NCBI RefSeq assembly: GCF_014651015.1
Contig: NZ_BMWB01000006.1
Span: forward strand, 216,953-280,952
DNA from: Streptomyces xantholiticus
GTDB taxonomy: Bacteria > Actinomycetota > Actinomycetes > Streptomycetales > Streptomycetaceae
Length of the DNA stretch: 64,000 bases
Direction of reading: 5' to 3'
A program made the translations under genes and the position numbers. This document shows positions 52,523 through 63,584 of the stretch, in pieces (positions within the stretch are counted from its first letter, which is position 1; each line of letters opens with the position of its first letter). Under the pieces are notes generated by a model that was not told the DNA's origin, searched no databases, and worked only from the letters and a program-made list of their open reading frames with translations.

Positions 52523-52857
52523 CCCGGCTCCCCGTGAGGAAGCCGGACGGCCGCGGCTTCGGTCCGCACCTGCTTCGTGCGGCGGCCCAGTCTGTCCTTC
52601 AAGCCGCCGGTATGCCACGGGGGTTGCCGCACCGAAGACGATCCGGGCCATCACCCACGCCGGGAGTCTCACCAGGGCGGCCACCGCGCCGGGTCCCGCC
52701 CGGCCCGCGTGCGGTGCGGTGCGGAGGTCGAGCGCTCGCACTTTTCCGTTCCGGGCTCCGCTGCGGGCGTCCGGGCTCTTGCCGCGCCGTTCGCGGGACG
52801 CTTCACTGTCGATCACCGCACAGCAGAGTCCCGTACCGTGACACCGAAGGGTTTCCC
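52523..52857. other. Intergenic region with a terminator-like hairpin
   Basis: A stem-loop at 52524-52546 (CCGGCT...AGCCGG) directly follows the phosphatase stop and probably ends its transcript. The remaining 310 bases contain no supportable gene and should hold the promoter of the protease gene. Confidence 0.45.
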
Positions 52858-53736
52858 TTGACTGCCGTACCCATACGTCTGACCGGCGTCACCGCCGCCG
52901 CCTGCGCCCTCGTCCTCTGCGCGGCCCTGCCGTCGTCGGCGATCAACTCGTACAACGCGGCGCCCGCGCCCGAACGGACCGAGGTCGGTGCGCTCGTCGC
53001 CACCTGGGACGCCGACGGCGATGCGGCCACACCCGACCGGGTGGACTGGGTCTGCTCCGGAACGATGATCGACGCGGACACGTTCCTCACCGCCGCGCAC
53101 TGCACCACCGACTGGCCGGAGAACGTGAAGTTCTACGTCTCCCTCGACCAGGACGTGCAGGCCGGCCTCGACAAGGCCGCCGCGCAGCATCCCGGCGACC
53201 CCGGGGCCGTGGCGGACGCCGTGGGCGTCCGGGGCACCGCGCACAGCCATCCCGGGTACCCGGGCCCTGCGGCGGACACCCACGACATCTCCGTCGTGGA
53301 ACTGCCCGCCGCACAGGTGCGCGCCCGCTGGACGTTCACGCCCGCAGCGCTGCCCGAAGCGGGGGCGCTCGACGCGCTCGGGCCGCAGGGTCTGAACGAC
53401 ACGCCGTTCACGGTCGCCGGTTACGGCACCCGGGAGGCCGCCCGCGGACCGGGCGGCCACACGCACACCGGCGGCGGCGTCCGGATGAAGGCGCCCGTCT
53501 CCTTCGACGCCCTCAACGAGTCCTGGGTGCGACTCGCCATGACCGCCCCTCAGGGCAACGGCGGCGCATGCTACGGCGACTCCGGCGGCCCGAACTTCGC
53601 CGTCCTGGACGGCGAGCGCACCCTGGTGTCCACGACCATCACCGGTGACACGCCCTGCTACGCCACCAACGTGACGTACCGTCTGGACACGCCTGGCGCA
53701 CGGGCGTTCCTGTCGCCGTTCGCCCAACTACCCTGA
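52858..53736 (+). CDS. Secreted trypsin-like serine protease (S1)
   Basis: A 292-aa exported S1 protease-like protein. The signal peptide covers about residues 1-28 (VTAAACALVLCAALPSSA). The triad is His81 (LTAAHC), Asp143 (THDISVVEL) and Ser242 (YGDSGGPN). A Cys pair flanks the His loop. The TTG start is supported by AAGGG seven bases upstream and by the signal peptide beginning there; a short overlapping frame (GTG 52838) ends across it (TTGA). It lacks the streptogrisin propeptide, so it is a different subgroup from the first gene in the window. Confidence 0.88.
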   Translation: MTAVPIRLTGVTAAACALVLCAALPSSAINSYNAAPAPERTEVGALVATWDADGDAATPDRVDWVCSGTMIDADTFLTAAHCTTDWPENVKFYVSLDQDVQAGLDKAAAQHPGDPGAVADAVGVRGTAHSHPGYPGPAADTHDISVVELPAAQVRARWTFTPAALPEAGALDALGPQGLNDTPFTVAGYGTREAARGPGGHTHTGGGVRMKAPVSFDALNESWVRLAMTAPQGNGGACYGDSGGPNFAVLDGERTLVSTTITGDTPCYATNVTYRLDTPGARAFLSPFAQLP

Positions 53737-53782
53737 CACCCGCCACCGGCCCGGGCGGCCCGGGGCCACGGACGGCGGCGGA

Positions 53783-54844
53783 TCACCAGTCGCCGTCCGT
53801 GACCGCCTGCCCCGGCTCGGGCGCGTCGCCGAGCGACAGGACCTGCCCGGGGGCCGGTGGCTGCCACGGGGTGTGGTCGTCGCCGAGCCAGTCGCCGACC
53901 GGCCGCACGTCGCTGAGGGGATCGGCCGGCGCCAGGTCGGCGGCGCTCTCGTCGTAGTAGTCGTACCAGGGCAGGCCCGCCCGGGTGTAGGCGGCGCGGT
54001 CGGCGGGCGACGGGGGTGCGTCCTCCCCGGTGATACGGCGCCACTCCGGTGGGGTGACCAGGTGCACGAAGACCCGGCCGCAGGGCTCCTCGGCCCAGTC
54101 GGTGAAGCGCCTTTCGTCGCGGTAGACCTCCTGGCGCATGGAGCCGCCCACACCGAGGCCCATCGCCGCCGACCGGGCACGCGGCGTTCCCCCGGGCGCG
54201 GACGGCGCCGACCCGGGCGCCGGCGGCGCGGCTCCGAAGGCCACCGCGTGGGCAGGCGGTCCGCCCGCCCACGCGGTGGAAGCGGCACGCTCGGCGCGGG
54301 CCCGCTCCTCCTCGCGCCAGGCGTCCAGCGCCGCGGCGCAGAGTCCGAACGCCTGCAGCTGTACGCCGCCCCAGGTCTCCTCGCCGGTGAGCTGACCCTC
54401 GACGGTGGCGCCCATCCCCATGGGCACGGCGACGAACTGACGGACCGTGCCCTTGCCGGAGTTGATGCCGTCCAGCCACGGCTGGCGGGGCAGCACCACA
54501 TAGTTCTGTGGCGTGCGCGTCAGGGTGCCGCGCCACGGCTCGCCGGAGACGGCGCACACCTTGCCGACGCCGACCTGAAGGGCGGCCGGCTCGCCGCTGC
54601 CGGCGAAGCTGAGCCACATCGCCTCGCGCAGATGGACGGGCAGCATCACGCCGCCGCGCTCGCGCATCTGCGGCGGCACGGCGTCCAGGTGGTCCTCGAC
54701 GCGCCGCACCGGGAACTCGCCGAGCCCCGGCGGCAGTGGATGCGTGCCCGATTCCGGCAGGCGAAGCGTCCTGATGAAGCGGACCCGCACTCCCCCGCCC
54801 AGCAGCAGACTGCTTCCCTCGATCCGCACGGCGCTCGCGGCCAC
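53783..54844 (-). CDS. Conserved hypothetical protein (353 aa)
   Basis: A 353-aa protein without signal peptide or membrane helix. The N-terminal part has LPPGLGEFPVRRVEDHLDAV and LPVHLREAMWLSF. A conserved-looking core follows: LQVGVGKVCAVSGEPW, NYVVLPRQPWLDGINSGKG and VRQFVAVPMGMGATVEGQLT. A low-complexity Ala/Pro-rich insert spans about 190-240, and the C-terminus has VFVHLVTPPEWRRITGEDAP. I recognise similar proteins from bacteria only as hypothetical. The GTG at 54844 has GAGGGGAG six bases upstream. The longer frame (to 55894) upstream is an antisense-like shadow of the AraC gene. Confidence 0.75.
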   Translation of the reverse strand: MAASAVRIEGSSLLLGGGVRVRFIRTLRLPESGTHPLPPGLGEFPVRRVEDHLDAVPPQMRERGGVMLPVHLREAMWLSFAGSGEPAALQVGVGKVCAVSGEPWRGTLTRTPQNYVVLPRQPWLDGINSGKGTVRQFVAVPMGMGATVEGQLTGEETWGGVQLQAFGLCAAALDAWREEERARAERAASTAWAGGPPAHAVAFGAAPPAPGSAPSAPGGTPRARSAAMGLGVGGSMRQEVYRDERRFTDWAEEPCGRVFVHLVTPPEWRRITGEDAPPSPADRAAYTRAGLPWYDYYDESAADLAPADPLSDVRPVGDWLGDDHTPWQPPAPGQVLSLGDAPEPGQAVTDGDW

Positions 54845-55116
54845 GGTGAACTCCCCTCGTCCCGGTACGTCTCCGCCGGTACCACGGCGTACGGCCGCTG
54901 CTGGTTCCCGCAGGACGGCGCTCGGGCGCAGCAGACCTGGCTCTCCGGGCCGGCGCCGTGGCGCGGGGCGCTGCCGACCACTTCGCCGGCGACGGGCTCC
55001 GTGGTGTCGACGAGGCCGTCGAAGTCCCGTCCGGCCAGGTGTTCCACCACGAGTCCGCGGGTCGCGGAGGCGGCGGGGGCCGGACCACCGGCGAACGCAC
55101 GTGCTGCGCCGTCGCC
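54845..55116 (-). other. Gap with a coding-like fragment
   Basis: On the minus strand one frame reads VVEHLAGRDFDGLVDTTEPV and on to NQQRPYAVVPAETYRDEG. It is more protein-like than the other frames, but it has no ribosome site and continues out of phase into the next gene. It may be a gene fragment. The family is not recognised. Confidence 0.25.
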
Positions 55117-56214
55117 TCACCGCCTGCGAGCCGTGGAGCCGCGCATCGCGGAGGGGTTGGTGCCGAACCACCGGGCCACCGCACGGCGCAGGGTCCGGGC
55201 GTCGCTGAAGCCGAGCATGCGCGCGATCCTGTGCAGGGGCAGGTCGCTGGTCAGCATCAGCTCCTCGGCCCGTACCAGCCGGACCGAGTCGACGAGCGCC
55301 TCGTAACTGGTGCCGTGCTCGGCGAGTCGTCTGCGCAGTGTCCGTTCGCTCATACCGCGCTCCAGCGCCTGCCGGCCCAGCGGCGGCACATGGGGCAGCG
55401 CGCGGGCGACGGAGACCTCCAACCCCTGTACCAGGTCCTGCCGTTCCCGTCCTTGGGCACGGGCCGCGTCGAGGAGCCCTGTGACCTGGGCAAGGGTGTA
55501 CGGGTCGGCGCCGGGCAGCGGGCGCTCCAGGGTCTCGGCGGCGAAGACGAGCCGGTCGTCGGGCGCGTCGAAGGTGACGGGGCAGCGGAACCAGCGCTCG
55601 TACTCCTCCCCGTACGAGGGGCGGGGGTGCCGTACGGCGACCGAGTGCGGCGTGAACTCTTCGTGCCAGGCGTCCCTGATCAGGGCGACGATGCTGCCGA
55701 AGGCCTCTTCGAGGAGGAACGCCCGCAGTCCGGAGTCGGTGTAGCGGGCGGTCGCGAGGATCGCGGCGCCGGCCGGCACGGTCTCGAAGCGGTAGTCGAG
55801 CATGGACCCGGTGACGCCGTGGTGCCGGACGCCGAGGCGCAGGGCGTCGTGGAGGGAGGGGCTGGCCTGGAGGCCCAGACCGACCAGTCCCCATGCGGTC
55901 ACCCGCTGCCGGCGCCCCACCGCCAGGCCGAGCGCGGGATCGCCGAGGTCCCGTATCGCCTCCCTGATCACGGAGCTGCCCTGCCGGTAGGACACCCGCT
56001 GGCCGACCGCGCTCAGGGCGGCCTCGCTGAGTCCCGCGCGGCGCAGGGCCGGGCCGAGGTCGTGCCCGCGTTCGGCGGCCACCAGGGTGAGGTATCGCAG
56101 GAGGTGAGGGGTGATGGTCGCGGACCCGTGGCGCGGGTCGGCGAGCCGTGCGGTGAGCGGTGCACTCGACGGGCCCTCCGTGGGCGGGGTGGGTCCGGGT
56201 TCGTGCCGCGCCAT
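55117..56214 (-). CDS. AraC family transcriptional regulator
   Basis: A 365-aa regulator. The N-terminal 'Arabinose_bd'-type ligand domain (about 35-220) has TPHLLRYLTLVAAERGHDLG and LEEAFGSIVALIRDAWH. The C-terminal double-HTH AraC domain (about 255-355) has MSERTLRRRLAEHGTSYEALVDSVR and IARMLGFSDARTLRRAVARW. The ATG has GGAGG in place. It is divergent from the ceramidase gene with 165 bases between, making control of that gene the obvious hypothesis. Regulators of this subtype often respond to fatty acids or related ligands, which would suit a ceramide-degradation target. Confidence 0.92.
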   Translation of the reverse strand: MARHEPGPTPPTEGPSSAPLTARLADPRHGSATITPHLLRYLTLVAAERGHDLGPALRRAGLSEAALSAVGQRVSYRQGSSVIREAIRDLGDPALGLAVGRRQRVTAWGLVGLGLQASPSLHDALRLGVRHHGVTGSMLDYRFETVPAGAAILATARYTDSGLRAFLLEEAFGSIVALIRDAWHEEFTPHSVAVRHPRPSYGEEYERWFRCPVTFDAPDDRLVFAAETLERPLPGADPYTLAQVTGLLDAARAQGRERQDLVQGLEVSVARALPHVPPLGRQALERGMSERTLRRRLAEHGTSYEALVDSVRLVRAEELMLTSDLPLHRIARMLGFSDARTLRRAVARWFGTNPSAMRGSTARRR

Positions 56215-56379
56215 TGCCTCACCTCCGGGCGGTCACTGTAGGGACTGCGGCGGCGGGAGGACAGGGCCGGTGGCCGCTGAAGTCCCGTTACTGGCCGGTC
56301 GGGTCCTCTTCCTCTGCCGCCCACCGCGGTTACCTTCGGTCACACCTGTCACGGGTACGAGGGCGTACGAGGAGAAGGC

Positions 56380-58455
56380 ATGCGGTTCCCCACAACCAGG
56401 TCCAAGGCGGTCTCCCTGCTGCTCGCGGGGTCGCTGGGCGCGCTGACCCTGGCGGCCGTACCGGGAGCCGTCCCGGCCGGCGCGGCGGCCGGGACGGCGG
56501 CGGCGTCCGGGTCCACGACGTATCTCGTCGGCCGGGGCATCTCGGATGTGACCGGAGAGGCCGCCGAGGTCGGCATGATGGGCTACTCGAGCTTCGAGCA
56601 GAAGGCGACCGGCATCCATCAGCGGCAGCGCTCGCGGGCGTTCATCGTGGCCGACCGGGCGAACGGGAAGCGGGTCGTGTACGTCAACGCCGACCTGGCC
56701 ATGATCTTCCAGTCCGTGCGGCAGGGCGTCATCGCGAAGCTCGGGCAGCGCTACGGCTCGCTCTACAACGAGCAGAACGTGCTGCTGTCCGCGACCCATA
56801 CGCACGCCGGCTCCGGCGGCCACTCCCACCACCTCGCCTACAACCTGGCCTCGCTGGGTTTCCAGAAGGACACGTACCGGGCGATCGTCGACGGCATCGT
56901 CGAGTCCGTGACCGAGGCCCACGACGACCTGGAACCGGGCACGATCACCCTCGGCAGAGGCGAGTTGAAGAACGCGAGCGTCAACCGCTCACGGACCGCG
57001 TTCGAGCGGAACCCCGCCCGCGACAGGGCAACCTTCCCCGATGCCATCGACCCCGCGGTGACCGTGCTCCGCTTCCGGCAGGGCGGCACCGACATCGGGG
57101 CCATCAGCTGGTTCGCCACGCACAACACGTCGCTCACCAACACGAACACACTGCTCAGTGCGGACAACAAGGGCTATGCGGCGTACGAGTGGGAGCACGA
57201 CGCCAAGGGCGTGCGCTACCTGGAGGACCGGAAGGGCTTCGTCGCGGCGTTCCCCAACACCAACGCCGGTGACATGTCGCCCAATCTGAACCTCAAGCCC
57301 GGCTCCGGCCCGACGGAGGACGAGTTCGAGAACACCCGCATCATCGGCGACCGGCAGTTCCGGGCGGCGCAGCGGATCCACGACGCGGCGGCGACCCCGG
57401 TGAGCGGCAGCGTGGACTCGCGGCTGCGGTACGTGCACATGGAGAAGGTGACCGTCGACGGGAAGTACACGCCGGACGGCAAGGAGCACCGCACCTGCCC
57501 GGCCGTGGTCGGCGCCTCGACGCTCGCCGGCAGTGTGGAGGACGGGCCGGCGATCCCCGGGTTCACGGAGGGCATGAACAGCCCGGTGGCCAGGCTGCTG
57601 GAGCCGTTCGACATCGACCCGCCCGAGTGGCTGGTGAGCTGCCAGTACCCGAAGGCGAACCTGGTACCCACGGGGCTGGTCAACGCGGTGACGCCGACGA
57701 CTCCGACGGTCCTGCCGGTGCAGATCGTCAAGATCGGCCAGTTCCACCTGGTGGCAGGACCCGCCGAGTACACGATCGTCTCAGGCCTGCGCATCCGCCG
57801 CTCGGTCGCCGAGGAGCTCGACGTACCGCTGGAGAACGTGCTGATGCAGGGCTACGCCAACGCCTACAGCCAGTATGTGACGACGCCGGAGGAGTACGAC
57901 CTGCAGCAGTACGAGGGCGGTTCAACCCTCTTCGGCAGGTACACGCTCCCCGCCCACCAGCAGGAGTTCGCCGCGGTCGCGGCCTCCCTGAGGGACGGCA
58001 CACCGATCGACGGCGGCCCCACGCCGCCCGACCACTCCGGCCGGCAGACGTCCCTGCAGACCGGCGTGGTGATGGACAACCCGCCGGCGGGCAGGCAGTT
58101 CGGCGACGTCCTGTCGCAGCCCGCCGAGTCGTACGGGGCGGGGTCCACCGTCACGGCCGAGTTCGTGACCGGTCACCCGAAGAACGATCTGCACCGCAAC
58201 GGGACCTTCCTCGAGGTGCAGCGGCAGGTGGACGGCGAGTGGGTCCGCCACCTGGACGACGGCGACTGGGACACCAAGTACCGCTGGGTACGGCTGGACG
58301 GCGTGACGGGCACGTCCAAGGCGGTCATCACCTGGCAGGTGGCCCCGGGGACGCCGGTCGGCACGTACCGGATCGTGCACTTCGGCGACTCCAGGAGCCT
58401 GTTCGGCAGGATCACCGCCTTCACCGGCACCACCCGGACCTTCCAGGTCCGCTGA
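56380..58455 (+). CDS. Secreted neutral/alkaline ceramidase
   Basis: A 691-aa exported amidase that would split ceramide into sphingosine and fatty acid. The signal peptide spans about residues 1-36. The N-terminal catalytic domain has ISDVTGEAAEVGMMGYS, zinc-ligand histidines in SATHTHAG (His140/His142) and WFATHN (His248), and the nucleophile Ser300 in AGDMSPN, the family's GDxSPN motif. The C-terminal Ig-like domain covers about the last 140 residues. Length is normal for bacterial and eukaryotic neutral ceramidases. GGAG precedes the ATG. It is divergent from an AraC regulator and followed by a hairpin. Confidence 0.94.
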   Translation: MRFPTTRSKAVSLLLAGSLGALTLAAVPGAVPAGAAAGTAAASGSTTYLVGRGISDVTGEAAEVGMMGYSSFEQKATGIHQRQRSRAFIVADRANGKRVVYVNADLAMIFQSVRQGVIAKLGQRYGSLYNEQNVLLSATHTHAGSGGHSHHLAYNLASLGFQKDTYRAIVDGIVESVTEAHDDLEPGTITLGRGELKNASVNRSRTAFERNPARDRATFPDAIDPAVTVLRFRQGGTDIGAISWFATHNTSLTNTNTLLSADNKGYAAYEWEHDAKGVRYLEDRKGFVAAFPNTNAGDMSPNLNLKPGSGPTEDEFENTRIIGDRQFRAAQRIHDAAATPVSGSVDSRLRYVHMEKVTVDGKYTPDGKEHRTCPAVVGASTLAGSVEDGPAIPGFTEGMNSPVARLLEPFDIDPPEWLVSCQYPKANLVPTGLVNAVTPTTPTVLPVQIVKIGQFHLVAGPAEYTIVSGLRIRRSVAEELDVPLENVLMQGYANAYSQYVTTPEEYDLQQYEGGSTLFGRYTLPAHQQEFAAVAASLRDGTPIDGGPTPPDHSGRQTSLQTGVVMDNPPAGRQFGDVLSQPAESYGAGSTVTAEFVTGHPKNDLHRNGTFLEVQRQVDGEWVRHLDDGDWDTKYRWVRLDGVTGTSKAVITWQVAPGTPVGTYRIVHFGDSRSLFGRITAFTGTTRTFQVR

Positions 58456-58463
58456 CACCATTC

Positions 58464-58496
58464 GGGCGTATCCGGCAACCCCCGCCGGGTACGCCC
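58464..58496 (+). terminator. Stem-loop after the ceramidase gene
   Basis: Arms GGGCGTA...TACGCCC with inner CCGG/CCGG pairs, starting nine bases after the ceramidase stop. Confidence 0.6.
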
Positions 58497-58608
58497 CGCA
58501 TCTGGCGTCGTTTCCGGAATGTGATGCTCAAGTTCCGCTCAGATGTAATGACTTTTAGCACATCGACTCCTTACCCTCCTCGCAAAATCGAGTGAAGGAT
58601 GTCGCACC

Positions 58609-59532
58609 ATGAAGGCCTACCAGTCCGCCGCTGCCGCGGTGATCACCGCGCTCGCCGCCGCCCTCACCGCAACCGGGTGCGCCGGCGACTCCGAGGGCGC
58701 CGGCGGTGGGCCGACCCGCACGGTGAACGCCAAGGACCTGCCCCGGCTGCCGACGTACAAGGTCGCCACGGACGTCGACATCGACTCACCGACATGGGAG
58801 AAGGCGAAGAAGGCCGGCAAGCTCGTCATCGGCGCCAAGAACGACCAGCCGTTCCTCGGCTTCGAGAACGAGAACGGAGAGCGCTCCGGCTTCGACATCG
58901 AGATCGCCAAGATGATCGCCGCCGATCTCGGCTTCTCCGCCCGGCAGATCGAGTTCAAGACGGTGGACACGGGCGTCCGCGAGGCCGCGCTCTCCAGCGG
59001 AGAGGTCGATCTGTACGTCGGGACGTACACGATCAACGAGGAGCGCAAGAAGAAGGTCGCGTTCGCCGGCCCCTACTACATGGCCGGTGCCGACCTGCTG
59101 ATCCGCGAGGACGACCGGACGATCGCCGGTCCGTTCTCGCTGGAGGGCAAGACGGTCTGCTCGGCCAAGGGCTCCACGGCGCTGCGGGAGATCAAGAAGC
59201 CGGAGTACAACACACGGACGGTCGAGACGCCCAAGTACACCGAGTGCGTCCAGCGGCTGCTCGCCGGCGAGGTCGACGCGGTGACCACGGACGACGCGAT
59301 CCTCAAGGGCTACGCGGCCCAGTACCCGGACAAGCTGAAGGTCGTAGGCCAGCCGTTCACCGAGGAGCCGTACGGGATCGGCATGGCCAAGGGCGACAAG
59401 GCGCTGCGTTACGCCGTCTCCGACGCCCTCCAGGCGCACGACGAGAACGGTGACTACAAGCTGGCGTACGACGCGACGCTCGGCCTCTCCGGCTCGCGCT
59501 ACGTCGGACCGCCGATGGTCCGACGCGACTGA
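58609..59532 (+). CDS. Glutamate/amino-acid ABC transporter substrate-binding lipoprotein
   Basis: A 307-aa SBP_bac_3-family lipoprotein. The lipobox LTATGC puts the lipidated Cys at 24. The binding domain starts AGKLVIGAKNDQPFLGFENE. It has GFDIEIAKMIAADLGF, VDLYVGTYTINEERKKKVAFAGPYY, and the second-lobe 'VDAVTTDDAILKGYAAQYP'. This matches GluB-type glutamate receptors. No permease or ATPase gene is adjacent, so it is an orphan or it partners a transporter elsewhere. GAAGGA lies eight bases before the ATG. The upstream region (58500-58600) is unusually AT-rich and probably contains the promoter. Confidence 0.92.
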   Translation: MKAYQSAAAAVITALAAALTATGCAGDSEGAGGGPTRTVNAKDLPRLPTYKVATDVDIDSPTWEKAKKAGKLVIGAKNDQPFLGFENENGERSGFDIEIAKMIAADLGFSARQIEFKTVDTGVREAALSSGEVDLYVGTYTINEERKKKVAFAGPYYMAGADLLIREDDRTIAGPFSLEGKTVCSAKGSTALREIKKPEYNTRTVETPKYTECVQRLLAGEVDAVTTDDAILKGYAAQYPDKLKVVGQPFTEEPYGIGMAKGDKALRYAVSDALQAHDENGDYKLAYDATLGLSGSRYVGPPMVRRD

Positions 59533-59554
59533 GAGCGAGGATCACACGGCCTTC

Positions 59555-59584
59555 GGCGGGCGGTGCCGGCCGGCACCGCCCGCC
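59555..59584. terminator. Perfect 30-bp palindrome between convergent genes
   Basis: GGCGGGCGGTGCCGG immediately followed by its reverse complement CCGGCACCGCCCGCC, 22 bases after one stop and 12 before the other. It can terminate in both directions. Confidence 0.7.
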
Positions 59585-59596
59585 GCTGCATATCGC

Positions 59597-60025
59597 TCAG
59601 GCCTCGCCCAGATCCGAGCTGATCCAGCGCTGCGGCCGCATCCGGATGACCACCTGGTCGCTGTCGTCGTTCCAGAGGAAGTCGACGTACGCCTCCACCT
59701 TCCCCGGCTCGAGATAGCGGGCCGAGAGCTCCACCAGTTGCTCCCGGGTGGCCTGGACCGTGTCGACGACCGGGCCCTCGACCGAGACGTAGCGGACCGT
59801 CGGCTCGAGGCGGTCGACCATGAGGGCGAACCGCCCGGCGGCCCGGATCGCCGCCGCCTTGCGGGAGTTCCTGCCGGTCATGATCCAGATGTCGCCGCCG
59901 GGTTCGTACTGGTACCAGATCGGCACCATGAGCGGCGCCCGGCCGTCCTCGATCGCGTCGACAGCCAGCGCGGCGACGAGCGGCTCCGCCAGGAACTTCT
60001 CGCGGTCATCACGGGTGAGTGCCAC
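59597..60025 (-). CDS. PPOX-class flavin/F420-binding protein
   Basis: A 142-aa split-barrel protein of the pyridoxamine-5'-phosphate-oxidase-like superfamily. It starts with [41 protein letters not shown] is the usual cofactor-binding strand pair. [18 protein letters not shown] and YVSVEGPV follow, with the final '[18 protein letters not shown]'. In actinomycetes many such proteins bind F420. The GTG has GGAGG five to seven bases upstream. It lies downstream of the icd terminator and is probably transcribed alone. Confidence 0.88.
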   Translation of the reverse strand: MALTRDDREKFLAEPLVAALAVDAIEDGRAPLMVPIWYQYEPGGDIWIMTGRNSRKAAAIRAAGRFALMVDRLEPTVRYVSVEGPVVDTVQATREQLVELSARYLEPGKVEAYVDFLWNDDSDQVVIRMRPQRWISSDLGEA

Positions 60026-60135
60026 AGATTCCTCCTTCGTACGCGGTCGGCCGCCGGGGCCGGCGGGTGCCGACCCGGCTCATGTCCCATGGCAACTGCC
60101 GCACAGCCCCGCGGTGTTCCCGACGCGCACGAAAA

Positions 60136-60170
60136 CCGCCCCGGCCGGGCACGAGTGCCGGCCGGGGCGG
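60136..60170 (-). terminator. Rho-independent terminator of icd
   Basis: On the minus strand a stem with arms CCGCCCCGGCCGG and CCGGCCGGGGCGG is followed directly by TTTTC, the canonical intrinsic form that is rare in streptomycetes. It lies 30 bases after the icd stop. Confidence 0.85.
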
Positions 60171-60200
60171 TGCCGAGACGGGCGGCTGCCCGCCGCCCTG

Positions 60201-62459
<2,259 letters not shown>

Positions 62460-62609
62460 TCAAGATATCCCGTGATCGCTCCCCTCTCGACAGGGCCCTG
62501 CCCTGCGGCGGCCTCCACGGCCCCGGAGGCTCGTGATCCGCCGGAGCAGCCGGTAATCCGGTGGGCCCGCCGTGCCGCCTCCCGTAGGCTCCGGCGCGAT
62601 GGAGGGGTC

Positions 62610-63266
62610 ATGAGCATGGAGCGCTTCGGATCGGCGTTCGCCGCGTGGGCGGCCGGCGGACGTGGTGCCGCCGCGGCGGCTGACGCGGCGCGCGGGCTGG
62701 CCCACAGCGTCGGGCTGCGCAAGATCGTGCTGGTCGAGGGCGACAGCGACCGGGCCGCGATCGAGGCGCTGGCGCTGCGCCTGGGCCGGGACCTCGGCTC
62801 CCAGGGCGTCTCGGTCGTTGCGATGGGCGGCGCGACGAGCATCGGCCGCTTCCTGGGCCTGCTCGGGCCGCGGGGGCTCGACGCCGAGCCGGCGGGACTG
62901 TGCGACGCCGCCGAGGAGGTTTTCTTCCGCCGTGCCCTGGAGCGGGCAGGTCTGGGTCCTCATCCGGATCGCGACGCGCTGGAACGCCGCGGTTTCCAGG
63001 TGTGCGTCGCCGATCTCGAGGACGAGCTCATCCGGGCCCTGGGCCCGGTCGGCATGGAGCGGGTGCTCGCCGCGCAGGGCGATCTACGGTCGTTCCGTAC
63101 GTTCCAGAAGCAGCCCGCCCAGCGGGAGCGGCCCGTCGACAGGCAGCTCCGGCGCTTCCTCGGCACGACCAGCGGTCGCAAGATCCACTACGGGCGGACG
63201 CTCGTCGAGGAACTCGACCTCGCCGGGGTGCCACAGCCGCTGCTGCGGCTGCTGAACGGACTGTGA
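62610..63266 (+). CDS. Small TOPRIM-domain protein (OLD-nuclease-like)
   Basis: A 218-aa protein with one TOPRIM domain. The conserved Glu is in IVLVEGDSDRAAIEALA (Glu43), and the DxE-like motif is in VCVADLEDELIRALG. This is the metal-binding half of OLD-family nucleases, but the ATPase half is absent. Similar small TOPRIM proteins are common in actinomycetes; they may be nucleases or nucleotidyl-transferase-like. The ATG at 62610 has GGAGGGG four bases upstream; ATG 62616 is possible. It is divergent from icd. Confidence 0.83.
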   Translation: MSMERFGSAFAAWAAGGRGAAAAADAARGLAHSVGLRKIVLVEGDSDRAAIEALALRLGRDLGSQGVSVVAMGGATSIGRFLGLLGPRGLDAEPAGLCDAAEEVFFRRALERAGLGPHPDRDALERRGFQVCVADLEDELIRALGPVGMERVLAAQGDLRSFRTFQKQPAQRERPVDRQLRRFLGTTSGRKIHYGRTLVEELDLAGVPQPLLRLLNGL

Positions 63267-63305
63267 CCGGCCCGCCGACCGCACGGGACGACCGGCCGGA
63301 CAGGT

Positions 63306-63458
63306 CTAGCGGCCCGCGAAGACGTCGCTGAAGTCCATGACGCGGCCCATCTCCCGCAGGGTCTCCTCGGCGGTGCGGCGGGCGTCGGCGGGCACGTCGC
63401 CGCGCTCGTCCACCAGGTCCGCGTAGATCGGGGCCTCGGTACGGTCTGCGGAGCTCAT
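63306..63458 (-). CDS. Small acidic hypothetical protein (50 aa)
   Basis: A 50-aa frame starting MSSADRTEAPIYADLVDERG and ending MDFSDVFAGR. An AAAGGATC ribosome site lies nine bases before the ATG. The composition is balanced and helix-prone (ADARRTAEETLREMG), quite unlike the Arg/Pro-rich noise of other short frames. I believe similar small proteins exist in other Streptomyces. Function is unknown. It ends 40 bases from the convergent TOPRIM gene. Confidence 0.65.
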   Translation of the reverse strand: MSSADRTEAPIYADLVDERGDVPADARRTAEETLREMGRVMDFSDVFAGR

Positions 63459-63584
63459 CCGGAACAGATCCTTTCGCAGGTGGCCTCGTGTCCGCGCCGA
63501 CCGCGGCCGAGAGCAGGCACCGAGTGTAGGAGGTGGCCCGCGAGGTCCTCGCAGCGGCCCCGGGTGCCGGCACCGCTGCGCCCC

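Noticed and set aside
49802..52816. A 1004-codon minus-strand frame opposite the SpoIIE gene at 50063
   Set aside because: No domain recognisable; it mirrors the codon bias of the real gene.
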